Shown here: positions 1-11,559 of the stretch, piece by piece
How the letters are laid out: each line of letters opens with the position of its first letter
Numbering within the stretch: the first letter of the stretch is position 1
Assembly: GCF_007565055.1 (NCBI RefSeq)
Contig: NC_044555.1
Location: 40,216,235 to 40,280,234 of the forward strand
Reading direction: 5' to 3'
Origin: Rhinopithecus roxellana
Lineage: Eukaryota > Chordata > Mammalia > Primates > Cercopithecidae
Length of the DNA stretch: 64,000 nucleotides
Translations under genes and position numbers: made by a program
The notes under the pieces: generated by a model
Told to the model about the DNA's origin: nothing
The model's database searches: none
What the model saw: the letters and a program-made list of their open reading frames with translations, nothing else

Positions 1-1125
1 ATTGTTACCACAGAAATAAAAAAGAATCACAAATATTGGTATGAGCAACTATACAATAAGAAATGAGATAACTTAGAAGAAATGGAGAAATTTCTAGAAA
101 CATACACTCTACTAAGACTGAATTCTTAAGAAATCAAAAACCTGAAATGACCAGTGGCAAGTAAGGAAATTTAATTAGTAATCAAATACCTCCCAACAAC
201 AACAAAACAACCTCAAGACCAGATGACTTCATGGATGAATTTTATCAACCATTTAAAGAATATATAAAACCAATCATACTCAAATTCTTTCAAAAAATTT
301 AAAAAGAGGGAACACTTTCAAACTCATTTTATAAGTCTAGCATTATTCTAATATCAAAGTCAGACAAAGACACTATAAGAAAAGTAAGTTCAGATCAATA
401 TTTCTGATGAACATATATGCAAAAACCCTGAAGAAAATACAAGCAAAGCAAATTTAATAACATATTTAAAAATGTACACTGTGACCAAGTGGAATTTATC
501 CCTGGGTTGCAAGGATGGTTAAACATACAGGAAGACATTATTGTGATACATCACATTAGCAGAATGAAGGATAAAAACCTCATACACATCTCAATAAATG
601 CAAAAAAGTGTTTGACAACATTCAACACACTTGCATCATAAAACTTAACAAACTACATATAAAAGAAATTTATATCAATGTAGCAAAGGCCATATGTGAC
701 AGGCTCTCAGCTAACATCATAGTTAATGTTAAAAAACCGAATGCTTTTCCTCTAAGATCAGACACATGACAAGGATGCATACTCTTGCCACTGCCATTTA
801 GCATAGCACTGTAAGTTTTAACCAGAGCAATCAGGCAATAAATAGAATGAAAAGCCATCCAATTTGGGAGGAAAGAAGTAAAATATTCCCATTTGCAGAT
901 GATATGATCTTATATGCATGTAGAAAACCTGAAGATTCCACTAAAAACCTGTTAGACTACAAAACAAATTCAGTAAGGTTGCAGGACCTAACATCTACAA
1001 ACAAAAGTTAGTTGCATTTTATACACTAACAGTAAGTTATTTGTAAGAGAAATTATGAAAATAATCCCATTTATAATAGTGTCAAAATATTTGTGTATGA
1101 ACTTAAACAAGGAGGTGAAAGATTT
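1..1125 (+). pseudogene. LINE-1 ORF2 reverse-transcriptase remnant
   Basis: This segment is the reverse transcriptase part of a dead LINE-1 ORF2. In the family, ORF2p nicks target DNA and copies L1 RNA at the nick. The visible evidence is L1-like nucleotide sequence throughout and the F-A-D-D catalytic motif at 892-903 followed by a typical M-I-L-Y continuation. Multiple in-frame stops and small indels leave no usable frame longer than about 60 codons. The remnant stops at the 4-bp duplication that marks the left end of the retroviral insertion and continues at 6925. Confidence 0.85.
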
Positions 1126-1450
1126 TGAGACAGGTGGGAAGGTGTCGCTGGAGAAACTCCAACCAGCCTGCCCTCTGAGGTGGAGTCTTGGAATTTCACC
1201 ACTTTGGCAGCAGGGAGGAGCCTGGCCCCTCCTATTTCAGTGTGGAAACTGAGATTCAAACGGACTGACTAGAAGCACTCTAGCAGGCACTCCGGCCTTG
1301 TGACATTCCCTATTTCCCCCTTTTCTTCCTTTTCACCCAATAAAACCCTGCTTTACTCATCCTTCAAACCGTCTACAAACCTAAAATTTTGTGGCCATGG
1401 GACAAGCAAGGACCCTATCTTTAGCTGAAATAAGGAAAAGTCTTGCAATA
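1126..1450 (+). repeat. 5' LTR of the ERV1 provirus
   Basis: This 325-bp LTR begins TGAGACAGG directly after the duplicated ATTT and ends at TTGCAATA. A polyadenylation signal AATAAA lies at 1339-1344. It aligns along its whole length with the copy at 6595-6924, with scattered substitutions and a small indel near the start. Confidence 0.8.
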
Positions 1451-1454
1451 TTTT

Positions 1455-1472
1455 TGGTGCACAATATGGGGG
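1455..1472 (+). promoter_or_regulatory. Candidate retroviral primer binding site
   Basis: The 18 bases TGGTGCACAATATGGGGG start four bases after the 5' LTR, where a tRNA primer would anneal. By eye they match a lysine-type site at 13 of 18 positions. An alternative reading uses TGGGGGCTCG from 1467, which resembles a proline-type site but lies too far from the LTR. The tRNA assignment is tentative. Confidence 0.45.
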
Positions 1473-3231
1473 CTCGAGAAGCAGTGCGTCAATGGGGACT
1501 CAAAATCTCTCACTGTGGTTTCTCAACGTTTTCATCCTTGGATTTCTGAGCTTACGGAGAACTGCACCCCCACACCCTGTTGCTCCTGGGGGTCAGCCAG
1601 CCGCTCCCGCCTCCAGGCCGGGGCTGGGTCACATGGCCCAAGGGTCCCACACAGCTGGCTGTGCTGGTTCCCAGCCTCAAGCTGCCTCAACCTCCGCTTC
1701 CCCAGCCAAGGGGTTTTACTTCTCCATCAGACAGTAATTAAACTTTTCTCCCTGGTGGAGGAACCAGTTGCATAAGAGTAAGAGGTTCTTCCCCAGGCAT
1801 TTTAAAACTGTTTTTCTTTCCTGTTCTCCATCCCGCCCGCAGTTAACTTTATTTTTTTTTTTAATTTTTTCTTTTAGGATGCATTTTACCAGGCCATACC
1901 CCACTCCCCACCCCCAACCCCACCAACTATCACTGTGTGTATTCTCTGCAAAGTCTTCCTTGTGAAATCAATCCTTCATCTTGTTTTACATGCGGAGGTC
2001 ATGGCTTGTAACTCCAGTGGCAAGGCTTTGTTCAGCAATCCTGCCTTAGGAAGTAAGTTTCTTTCTGGTTTGATATCCACATGTTTTCCTAGCCCTGTCT
2101 CTTAGAGGGCCCCACCCAGCAACTAAGTTTTCTTCCGCCTGTGTGTGTACTATGTGTGATATCTGTAAAAAGAGATACCCAACTAATTTGGCCTAAAGAA
2201 AGACAAGCGCTTGGATCTAATATTTTTTACAGGGAAGTTAAAAGCTGGAACCTTTCAGTTTATGTAATTTTAATCTTAGAGAAACAAAAACAGCCGTAAA
2301 GACTATTGGTAAAATGCAGGTCAGATGCAAGATTTGCTAAGTGTTTTGAGGTTACAAACTGCTTTTTGGGTTTTAGGAACTATTTGACTTGCTGGCTTCA
2401 CCAATTGGTAAGGCCAGGGGACATATGGAATTAACCACGCCCTTAACTAAGAAGGCAAACCTTGGCTGCAGTTAGCACACAATTAAAGCAACTTACCAAG
2501 TTTTACCTTAAAGTTAAAAATTTCTAGGCGTTAACTGAAACTACTAGAAATAGATTTACATGCAAGTTGGCTAAGAACAATAAAATGTATTTTTTAGTAA
2601 AAGGTTATAAGAAGGCATGGAAATGTAAACTTTTGCCTTGGGTTAAAGAACTGTTTTGAGTTAAATTAGGAAAAAGCCGAAGGTTCAAAGAAGTGGTGGA
2701 AGAATTGTGGGAATTAATCTTGCAGAAGAGGTTCTCTGTGTGAACATATTGACTAAATTCAAAAAAGGGTATTATATGGTTTTTCTGTAAATTGAGCACT
2801 GAAATAAAAGCATAACAAGGTTTTCCTAAGGTGCTAATCTGTTCTTTGGCAAAATTTGTAAAGGGTTATGAAAGGTTTTTCCTTCTTTAAAATTTCTGAG
2901 TCATCATTTAATCAAAATAAATAACTTATGGTAGCCGGGAATTCTATTTCTTAACATCAAGTGCTTTAAACTTCGAACATTTAACAGCCTTCCCCAAATC
3001 AAGCTTGAGTCACACAATTGTATTCTGTGGCACCTGGCTTTTTGGATACTTCAGAGGGCCCCTGAAGTGCCCAGAAAAGAGAGGTAAACAGGATTATTTG
3101 ACACATTCAGGTATACGGGATGGCCAAAATGATGCTCAATCTTCTTTAGGTTATATCTTGGTGAATAATGCTAACATATGTTTCAAAAATGTATGGGATT
3201 TCTAAAATTCTAATGTCTGAGTATATGCTAT
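1473..3231 (+). other. ERV1 internal sequence, 5' part, no intact frame
   Basis: This is the leader and gag-side interval of the provirus. It includes a GC-richer patch at about 1560-1720, then AT-richer sequence. Its only open frames are short and overlap on both strands. I recognise no retroviral protein domain. It ends at the LTR12-type insertion. Confidence 0.55.
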
Positions 3232-3919
3232 TGAAAGGTGAAGCCAGCTGGGCTTCTGGGTCGGTTGGGGACTTGGAGAACTTTTGTGTCTAACTAAAGG
3301 ATTATAAATGCACCAATCAGCACTCTATATCTAGCTAAAGGAGTGTAAACACACCAATCAGCACTGTGTAAAAATGCACCAATCAGCACTCTATAAAATG
3401 GACCAGTGGGCACTCTGTAAAATGGACCAATCAGCAGGATGTGAGTGAGGCCAAATAAGAGAATAAAAGCTGACCACCAGAACCAGCAACAGCAACCCAC
3501 TTGGGTCCTCTTCCACTCTGTGGAAACTTTGTTCTTTTGCTCATCATAATAAATCTTGTTGCTGCTCACTCTTTGGGTCTTCCCTACCTTTATGAGCTGT
3601 AACACTCACTGTGAAGGTCTGTAGCTTCACTACTGAAATCAGCAAGACCACGAACCCAACGGGAGGAACAAACAACTCCAGACGCGCCACCTTTAAGAGC
3701 TGCAACATTCACTGCAAAGGTCTACGGCTTCACTCCTGAAGTCAGTGAGACCACGAACCCATTGAAAGGAAGAAACTCCGGACACATTTGAACATCTGAA
3801 GGAACCAACTTTGGACACACCATCTTTAAGAACTGTAACACTTACCACAAGTGTCCGCAGCTTCATTCTTGAAGTCAGCGAGACCAAGCACCCATCGAAG
3901 GGAACCAATTCCGGACACA
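3232..3919 (+). mobile_element. LTR12/HERV-9-type solo LTR inside the ERV1 provirus
   Basis: The LTR starts TGAAAGGTGAAGCCAGCTGG and ends near TTCCGGACACA, as in HERV-9 LTRs. Its U3 holds a tandem array with repeated CCAATCAG boxes at 3313, 3354, 3379 and 3427. A TATA-like ATAAAAG lies at 3463-3469 and AATAAA at 3548-3553. The R/U5 side has the family's repeated blocks (function of those blocks unknown to me). No second copy or HERV-9 internal sequence is nearby, so this is a solo LTR. The flanking CTAT and TTAT could be a decayed 4-bp duplication. In the family these LTRs bind NF-Y and can act as promoters or enhancers; activity here is unknown. Confidence 0.88.
3313..3469 (+). promoter_or_regulatory. 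CCAAT-box array and TATA-like box of the LTR12 U3
   Basis: Four CCAATCAG boxes (3313, 3354, 3379, 3427) precede ATAAAAG at 3463-3469. The box order and spacing fit the core promoter of HERV-9 LTRs, which is known to use NF-Y and GATA factors. Transcription would run rightward. Confidence 0.6.
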
Positions 3920-6204
3920 TTATCAGTCATAATTAGGGTTTTTATGTTAAGTTATTGTAAACCACGGAGATGACCAAACTTTTTTTCAATCGTGTATGTA
4001 ACTGTAACTAGCCAGGCATTTTGCTATTCACAGACAATTGTTGTTTTAATTTTTTTCAAAGATGATTTCTAATGAGCTATAAAACTATAAAAGGTGCTCT
4101 CAAGTACAGGCTTCTGGTAACTTTCTAAACTGTAACATTGGAATAAAGGAAAATGTACAGGACTCAAGAAGAACTGAAATGTTCATGAATATTGAACATT
4201 TCAAATTTCAAGCAAAACAAGAGTTAACTAAATGGACTGAACACAGAAAGCTGAAGAAACCTTTTGGATATTTGGTTGGAATATTGCTGAGCCTTGTTTT
4301 GTTTTTCATAGTGAAGGAAGCTTATTTTGAACTATTTACAACCTTTAATAATTGAGTAAGATAATGCTCCTATGAACAAAATTTGAAGCATGTTTGTTAC
4401 TCTCTTCCTGGTTACTCTAAAATTTAGAAACTCTTTGTGAGTATTCCTAACTTATGGCAATATAATTGCATCAGTGCACTAAGAATTCATTTTTCTTTTG
4501 GAACAGAACACAATTTGAGAAAGTGGTCATTTTACGAAGTCTTAGATTGGAAGTGTATGCTTCCCCTTAAACAGTCAAGCTCAACTTACAGAGTCAATAG
4601 AAGCCCAATGGGGAAACTGGCCTCATACCCTTGTCTACACAGTCCTTGTAGAGGGTTCCTGACTTGTTATCAGTAAAGAATGTTAGTTTCCAACAGGTTT
4701 AGGAGCTCCAAGTTTATCTTGGAACCTTAAGAGGTGAGGATCACCCTACTTACAGGTATTTGAAGATACAAACCCACGGTTGGGCTTGGCTTTAAAAGGT
4801 CTTATTTGAGATTCCTTGTGGAGGAGAATTCAATCAAAGCTAATCCAAAAGGCCTATGTAGAAATAATTATTCTTGTTGCATTTTATGCAAATAATCAGA
4901 CGAAGTATAAGACTAAAGTCTATTTAAATAACTCAGTCATATGATCATTTGTTTCTTAACAAAAATGAGGACGGGAGAGAGAGACATTATGTTCCAAAAC
5001 TTATCATACATTTGTCACTAAATTCTAAACTCATTAGCTGTTTTTAAGTTTTTGCCTACATTTTAGATTAACTCTGCTTGTTCCTGTGAACCTATCAGCA
5101 ATCTCCAGCTGCAGCTCAGAAAGAACAAAAGGGATGGGTAATGTACAAATCGGTGTCAATATTCTAGTTCTGAGCAATTATCCTGCAAATTTTGCCAGGT
5201 GATAGAGTAAATAGGGAATAAGTAGGGTGCCCATCACCCAGAGGTTTCCTTCTGGGAAAGTAAAACCAAGGAAGCTAACAAAAGCCAAGCACCATGCACC
5301 CAAATCCGAGCAAGCGTAACTATAGCTATCAGTTATCTGAGTGTGTCAAAAGACATTCTTTCCTTTCCCTTGTTGGGGGAGGATTCAGTTCCACAGTTTT
5401 ACTTTAGCATTTAGCTTATCATAAGGATTTCATGCAACCACCACCCACCCCCTGACACCCCCACCCCAAGATATATTTTTGTCCCAGACTCAATTCCAAG
5501 CTTCAGGTCAAAGCCCTAGGAAAGAAAATTGGACCTGAGGGATCCAGAGGCAAATGACAGCAGAGATTACAAGGCACAGTGCAGGTGAGTGTGGCTGGTT
5601 CCTGCTGATTAAGCCCACCCCAAACTTCCTGTTTTATGAATAAAAACCATGTTAATACACATGGCATAAATGAGGTCTAGGGAACTCTAAGGCTATTGAC
5701 AGTAGGTTGGAAAGGGACACAGTTGAGAGTGGATAATTCTTATTCTCTAGGTCTCCCTGCTTCTTGGGGGCAAGTCTCATTGACATCTATGGCAGCACCT
5801 GCCAAGGTCACTGGAACTCGGGGATGCAAGGACAAAAGAGGGAAAGAGGACACTCTTCTCTCCTTCCCTCATTTACCCCCGGGTATCTGCTAGGAAGAGA
5901 AGGGAACCAGGCATGCCTACTCCCCTCTTTCTAGATAGGTAGCTGTTCATCTTCAGTCTGTACCATTTCAAATGCATCGTGAGCCCCTGTGGCTCCTTTA
6001 AAAAAAATGCCATCTTTTTATTCCTTTCTTCTCCTCAGTCCTCTCTTCACTGATAGATAATTGTTTCTCCGTACTATGGTACGCTCCCTTCAGATGCATC
6101 CTCCAAATTGGAAAGAGTTAATTTCCCAAACCTTAAACTGATTGGCTTAAGATTGGGTCCAGGGGAAGGGAACCCAGAAGCCCAACATGCCAGCAAAATG
6201 GTAA

Positions 6205-6258
<54 letters not shown>

Positions 6259-6583
6259 GTAGGGCTTTTGGCCTCCCTCTCCCTGTGCAAACTGGTAAAA
6301 GGCTTTGGGATCTTTCAGCTATCCTTACGCCTTCTCTTGTTTTGTTTTGATACATGTTTTCTAATAACCTGGTTCATCTGTTCTTGCCTTCAGGACATCA
6401 CACTCAAAACAGTCACGCAACCTGAGCCTCTGACGATGGCCCCTTCTGCTGGGATCCTTTAGATAGGCCTTTGAGGGAGCTCTGACTACCATTTCCCCCA
6501 AACAGCACCCCCTGTCAGCAGGAAGCAGTTAAGATCATCTTTGTCTTTATTCCTAATCTAAGGGCAGTTAGATGCACTTCTTT
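3920..6583 (+). other. ERV1 internal sequence, 3' part, no intact frame
   Basis: This is the remaining interior of the provirus between the LTR12-type insertion and the 3' LTR. It has no long open frame and no motif that I can assign to pol or env. It contains a run of 47 T at 6207-6253, which produces spurious poly-F and poly-K frames. Confidence 0.5.
6207..6253. repeat. 47-base poly(T) run
   Basis: This is an uninterrupted run of 47 T inside ERV1 internal sequence. No Alu or L1 sequence lies on either side, so it is not obviously the tail of a retroposon. The length may vary between individuals or be mis-called in an assembly. Confidence 0.9.
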
Positions 6584-6594
6584 AGAGGGGGAAA
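6584..6594 (+). promoter_or_regulatory. Retroviral polypurine tract
   Basis: The bases AGAGGGGGAAA directly precede the TGAGACA start of the 3' LTR. This is the position and composition of the polypurine tract that primes plus-strand synthesis. Confidence 0.7.
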
Positions 6595-6924
6595 TGAGAC
6601 AACCAGTTGGAAAGGAGTTCCTGGAGAAACTCCAGTCAGCCTTCCCACTGAGGTGGAACCTCAGGAATTTCATGACATTTGCAGCAGGGAGGAACTTGGA
6701 CCTTTCTCTTCCTGTGTGGAAACTGAGATTCAAATGGCCAGGTGGGAAGCACTCTAGCAGGGACTCTGGCCTTATGAGAGTCCCTGTTTCCCCCTTTTCT
6801 TCCTTTTCACTGAATAAAACCCTGCTTGACTCACCCTTCAAATTGTCTAACAGCCTAAATTTTCATGGCCGTGGGACAGACAAGGACCTCGTCTTTAGCT
6901 GAACTAAGGAAAAGTTCTGCAACA
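6595..6924 (+). repeat. 3' LTR of the ERV1 provirus
   Basis: This 330-bp LTR is homologous over its whole length to 1126-1450. It carries AATAAA at 6813-6818 and ends TTCTGCAACA. The L1 resumes immediately after it with the duplicated ATTT. Confidence 0.8.
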
Positions 6925-7822
6925 ATTTGTACACCAACATCTATAAAACATTGATTAAAGAAACTAAGGTAGACACCAATAGAAAAATATCACATTTCCA
7001 TAGATTGGCAGAATTAATATTGATAAAATATGCATACTACCAAAAGCAATCTATGGATTCAATGCAATCCCCATAAATATCCCAATGACATTTTTTACAT
7101 AAATAGGGAAGAATCCTAAAATTCAAATGTAACCATAAAATTCTGTAGATAGTCAAAACAATCTTGAGAAAGAAAGAAATCTGGAGGTATCACACTTTGT
7201 CATTTCAAAATATAGAACAAAATTACTATAGTTACAACTGTATGGTACTGGCATAAAAATAGATATATAGTCCCAATGGAAGAGAACAGGCAGCCAAGAA
7301 ATAAACTCATGTAAATACAGTTTCCTGACATTTCACAAGGGTGCCAAGGTTGCCTAATCAGGAAAAAGTCACTGTATTCAACAAATTCTGTTGAGAAAAT
7401 AATATTTACATGCAGAAGAATGCAATTGAATACTTTTTATTATACTATATACAAAAGTGCACTCAAAATGAATTAAAAATCTAAACAAAAAACTAGAAAC
7501 TATAAAGCTAAGGTTTTACAGAAAACATTGGGAAGAAAAACGTAGGGAAAACAGTTCTTGACACTGACCTTGGCAATGATTTTTCTGGATATTACACCAA
7601 AAGCTCAGACAGTGAAAGCAAAGATAAACACATGGGACTACATAAGAATAAGAAAGCTTCTGAATAGTAAAGAAAATAGTTAACAGAATGAAAAGATAAC
7701 CTAAGGAATGGGAGAAAATATTTGCAAACAATATATCGTAACAGGACAATACTTAAAATGCATAAGCAACTCCTTTAACTCAATAGCAAAACAAACAAAC
7801 AAACAAATGAAACAATTTAATA

Positions 7823-8092
7823 GACATCTAATAGATAGTTTAATAGATAGACATTTTTCCAAAGAAGACATACAGTTGACCAACAGGTATGTAAAAAAGT
7901 GCTAGGTATTGTCATTATTGGAAAAGTACCCAGTTACCTCAAGTTATTGGTGGCCTATTGTTACAGATTCGGAGCCACTTCAGTTCTTGCCTCTTCGGAA
8001 GAAAGAATTCAACTGAGGAGCATAAAGCAGAAAAAATGACTGAGTCAAGTTCCAGAGCAGAAGAGGAAGTTTATTTAAAAAGGCCTTAGAAC
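7823..8092. repeat. 270-bp direct repeat, copy A
   Basis: This block spans the junction of L1 ORF2 and the LTR-like insertion. It recurs at 9149-9418 with two mismatches by eye. Since it crosses a junction created by an earlier insertion, it is likely the source of the other copy. Confidence 0.93.
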
Positions 8093-8585
8093 AGGAAAGA
8101 AAGGAAGATGCACTTGGAAGAGACCCAAGCGGGCATGTGGAGGTAAAAGAGAAAGTCAAGTGCCCTGTTTAACTGTGATCCTAGGAATTCTATAAGTTCC
8201 CCTTTTTCACATGATTCTTCCCTTAGGGTGGGCTTCCCACATGCCCAGTACTTTCCTTACTCTGGAATAGAGCATACGCAGTGTGTTAAGGGAATTATGA
8301 GCCTGTCCATCTGAGGTTTTCTTCCCTTTTCTGGTGGAATGTGCCCCCGGAAGATCATACTTCACCATTTTTGTCTCTTAATGCTCTTGCCCAGGAAGTT
8401 GCTTCTCCCTTGGGCCTGCATTCAATTAACATTTTGATATTAACAGGTTTGGACCATCAGGAAATGACCTTCCTCTGGCACTACCAAATTAAAGAGGCAA
8501 TGCAATAATTTCCAGACCACCACCTGACATTCTAGTGGGTTGGGGGAGAGCCCTCTCCTCCCCCACTCATGCCTAACTATCTGTA
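7901..8585 (-). mobile_element. Antisense LTR-like insertion in the L1
   Basis: About 680 bp of non-L1 sequence separates L1 ORF2 pieces that rejoin around AGTGCT and GTCACTAATTATC. Read on the minus strand, the core (about 7959-8570) starts TGAGTGGGGG and ends CTGTAACA. An AATAAA appears in reverse at about 8070, as in an ERV1-type LTR. Flanking stretches at 7901-7958 and 8571-8585 are not explained and no clear TSD is visible. The family was not assigned. Confidence 0.5.
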
Positions 8586-9148
8586 GCAATGTCACTAATT
8601 ATCAGAGAAATGCAAATCAAAATCACAACCAGATACCATCTCACACCTCTTAGGATGACTATTATCAAAAAAATACCAAAATATATACAGTGTTGTTGAG
8701 GCTGTAGAGAAGTGGGAACACTTGCACACTGTTGATGGGAATATAAAATGTTTCTGATATGAAAAATAGTATGAAATTTCATAAGAAGCAAATATAATGA
8801 AACAACCATATGATACAGCAATCCCAGTTCTGGATACATATCCAAAAGTACTGAAATCAGTATCTTAAAGTTATATCTGCACTTCCAGGTTAATTGCAGC
8901 ATTATTTACAATAACAGATATAGAAACAACCTAAATGTCTATCATCAGATGACTGGAAAAATAAAACATAATATATACGTACATTTCAGCATTAAAAAAG
9001 AAATTCTGCCATATGTGGCAACATGGTGACCCTGGAGGGCATCATACTAAGTAAAACAAGTCATCTACAGAGGGATAAATACTGCATGGTTCTTTTTTCA
9101 CTTATATTTGTAATCTAAAATAAACTTATAGAAGCAGAGACTAGAATG

Positions 9149-9418
9149 GACATCTAATAGATACTTTAATAGATAGACATTTTTCCAAAGAAGACATACA
9201 GTTGACCAACAGGTATGTAAAAAAGTGCTAGGTATTGTCATTATTGGAAAAGTACCCAGTTACCTCAAGTTATTGGTGGCCTATTGTTACAGATTCGGAG
9301 CCACTTCAGTTCTTGCCTCTTCGGAAGAAAGAATTCAACTGAGGAGCATAAAGCAGAAAAAATGACTGAGTCAAGTTCCAGAGCAGAAGTGGAAGTTTAT
9401 TTAAAAAGGCCTTAGAAC
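9149..9418. repeat. 270-bp direct repeat, copy A' inside the L1 3' UTR
   Basis: This is a near-identical copy of 7823-8092 that interrupts the L1 3' UTR. L1 sequence stops at TAGAATGG and resumes at CTGGGGAG. A few bases of L1 appear to be lost at the join. There is no poly(A) tail and no TSD, so it does not look retrotransposed. Confidence 0.93.
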
Positions 9419-9795
9419 TGGGGAGAAGAAAGATAGGGAGTCCTTATTTAATGGCAATAATGTTTGCTATGCAAGGTAAATAAGTTCTATAGATCTGCTC
9501 CAAAACATAGTGCCTACAGTAAATAATACTGTATTTTACACTTAAAACAGTTTTTAAGAGGGTAGTTCTCATGTTATGTTCTTCCCACACATGTGTGCAC
9601 GTGCACACACATATATACACACAAACAAGAAACATGAGAAAACTGGGGAGGTGATGAAGACTTTTATTATCTTCATTGTTGTGATGGTTTAATGGGGTGT
9701 ATGTACATGTTCAAACTCATCAATTTATATAAATTAAATACATGAAATTTTTGGAAATCAATTATAACTCAATAAAGCTGTTAAAACAAACAAAC

Positions 9796-11480
9796 CAACC
9801 CTAGGTGATGCCATGAGATAAAAAAAGAAGTGATATTGCTCTGACAACATAGGAGCTCTGTGATGGCTTTGGGGGAAAAAAAAAGCCTTTGAAAAAAATG
9901 TCCAGTAATTGACAATTTTCCCTGCTATATTCCTTCTGAAGCAGTTATGCCTGTGTCAATGTCTGTGCAACTTTCAGAAGCTTGTAATTTCACTTACATT
10001 TTGTCTCCATCATTTTGAGGAAGCAGAAATAATCACATGCAGCAGCAGGAGTGCTGTGGAAAGTATAATGTTACCTATCATCACAATAGGAAAACAACTA
10101 AAAGAGAATTGCAAATGAAGTTTTGCTCTCTCTCTCTATATATATACATACACATATATGCATTAGATATAGCTATATATAGTGATGTAATACCCCATTA
10201 CATAAAAAAATATGTATTTTTGTATTACTAGTGTAAATAAGCTAAGAAGAAACAATGAACAGAAGAAAGGAAGGAAGAAACGAGGAAGAGAAAAAGAAAA
10301 GAAATGAGAAAGAGAAGAATGCAGCCAAAAGAGTCTAAGATGTCAACAGAGTCAAACTATCAGATCCTTTTTCAAGGTTTATGGACATTTACAAGGTGAC
10401 TGATATGGTGGGTTCATTGTGTCAAGAGTTAGTAGAAGAAAAACTCTTTAACTGACTCCTCCATTAAGCCTATTCTAAACCATTCTTTCACTGGTAACAA
10501 ATAACAACGGACAAACTCTAGACCATTTTGACCCATAAGGCTGCCCTTTGGCCAGAGATCAGGGCAGGTATAATTAGAAATTCCAAATCTCTTTCCATAC
10601 ATTTTTTCCTCATGTCAACTATTTTAGAATTTCAATGAATAACTCTATGTTTAAATTTCAAATCCCGCAGCACTGCTTTAATAGAATCATCTTGCAAAAA
10701 GTTAATCCCATTCTTCCCTTTACTTGTCAAGCGTAATTATACAGTTTCTCTAAACAGAGAAAATTACTATGCATGTGATCTGTCAATTTCAGGGAAACAG
10801 TGAGCTCAATTACTCTTGTATAATAATTTATTTGCAACTACTCTTCATTATGTAGCCCTTATCAAACATATTTCTAAAAATGGTTATTTGAACTCCTTTT
10901 CAATGACCCCTTCCCATAAATTAAAAAGAACTTTAACCTAATTTTAAATTAAATGAGGAAGTAAAGCTTTTAATCTCTTTATTTTAAAAAAGTAGTCTAG
11001 AGGGCTGTAATCTTTTTGCACATTACCGTGACAGTTGGACAAATGTACTGCTATTATATACTACAGTTTTCATAGTCAAGAGGACAGTAACAGTAACCTG
11101 ACAAGGAGTCATTACAAGCAAGGTGATTTGGCTAGTGATTCCTCATCACTTTTTAATTGGTAATTAAAAATGTTCTGGTCTCTGGGCTCAGTTCAAAAGT
11201 GAAAAAGGCCAAATCTCAATGCGTTAGCGCAAAGAAAGGCACATATGAGTTTAATGAGAAACAAATTACAAGGCAGTCAGGAACATACAAGTGAACTCAA
11301 AACAGGTTATTCTTCTTGTAAAATGGTATAGTGGAAACAGATTTTCTTAAATCTAACCAAATGTAGGATGGGACTCCCTCACTGCATTCTGAGGAACTAC
11401 GGAATTCAGCTTACGTTTCACTTGACAACTGGTAAAGAAGAGGGAAGGGAGTGGAAATACTATCTCCTCCCACACCCCTA
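9796..11480. other. Unassigned, mostly unique sequence
   Basis: I recognise no gene or repeat family in most of this interval. It contains a CT/TA-rich patch at about 10125-10170 and a purine-rich patch at about 10255-10320. It could hold diverged repeats or regulatory sequence that cannot be judged by reading alone. Confidence 0.4.
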
Positions 11481-11559
11481 TCAATTGTTAACTAGGAATA
11501 TTGAGTTACTAAGTTAATCAACAGCAGGAAGACAGTATTTTCCTTAAAGCCGAAGGGGA

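Larger units (their letters stand above)
1126..6924 (+). mobile_element. Class I endogenous retrovirus (ERV1-type), two LTRs, coding-dead
   Basis: A provirus-like unit sits inside the host L1. Paired LTRs lie at 1126-1450 and 6595-6924, both starting TGAGACA and ending near TGCAAYA. A 4-bp TSD (ATTT, 1122-1125 and 6925-6928) flanks it, the size expected of gamma-like ERVs. A primer-binding-site candidate follows the 5' LTR and a purine tract precedes the 3' LTR. After subtracting a later solo LTR, the internal part is about 4.45 kb, shorter than a complete gag-pol-env. I recognise no intact viral domain and no long frame. By eye the LTRs differ at roughly 15-20 percent of positions, so the insertion is old. 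Subfamily is uncertain (HUERS-P/LTR8-9 or PRIMA-like groups are possible). Confidence 0.8.
1..9795 (+). mobile_element. LINE-1 fragment (ORF2 to 3' end), interrupted several times
   Basis: A plus-strand LINE-1 enters from the left edge inside ORF2 and runs to an A-rich 3' end near 9790. Its own sequence lies at 1-1125, 6925-7900, 8586-9148 and 9419-9795. Recognisable landmarks are the reverse transcriptase stretch with the F-A-D-D active-site codons at 892-903, the C-terminal ORF2 region at 6930-7900 and 8586-9060, and an L1M/L1PB-like 3' UTR ending in an AATAAA-type tail. The coding sequence is full of stops and indels, so it is dead. The pieces rejoin in L1 order across each insertion, which shows a single element. 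The subfamily was not determined; the divergence suggests an older primate or late mammalian L1. Confidence 0.9.

Noticed and set aside
3313..3434. Regularly spaced repeats that could be taken for a CRISPR array
   Set aside because: The spacing is irregular, the units are LTR12 U3 repeats, and the context is primate nuclear DNA.
3294..3920. Minus-strand frames with repeated short peptide units at 3.3-3.9 kb
   Set aside because: The repetition comes from the tandem CCAAT-box array and the U5 repeats of the LTR12-type LTR.
6074..6355. Frames with long poly-K or poly-F
   Set aside because: They are translations of the 47-T run at 6207-6253, not protein signal.
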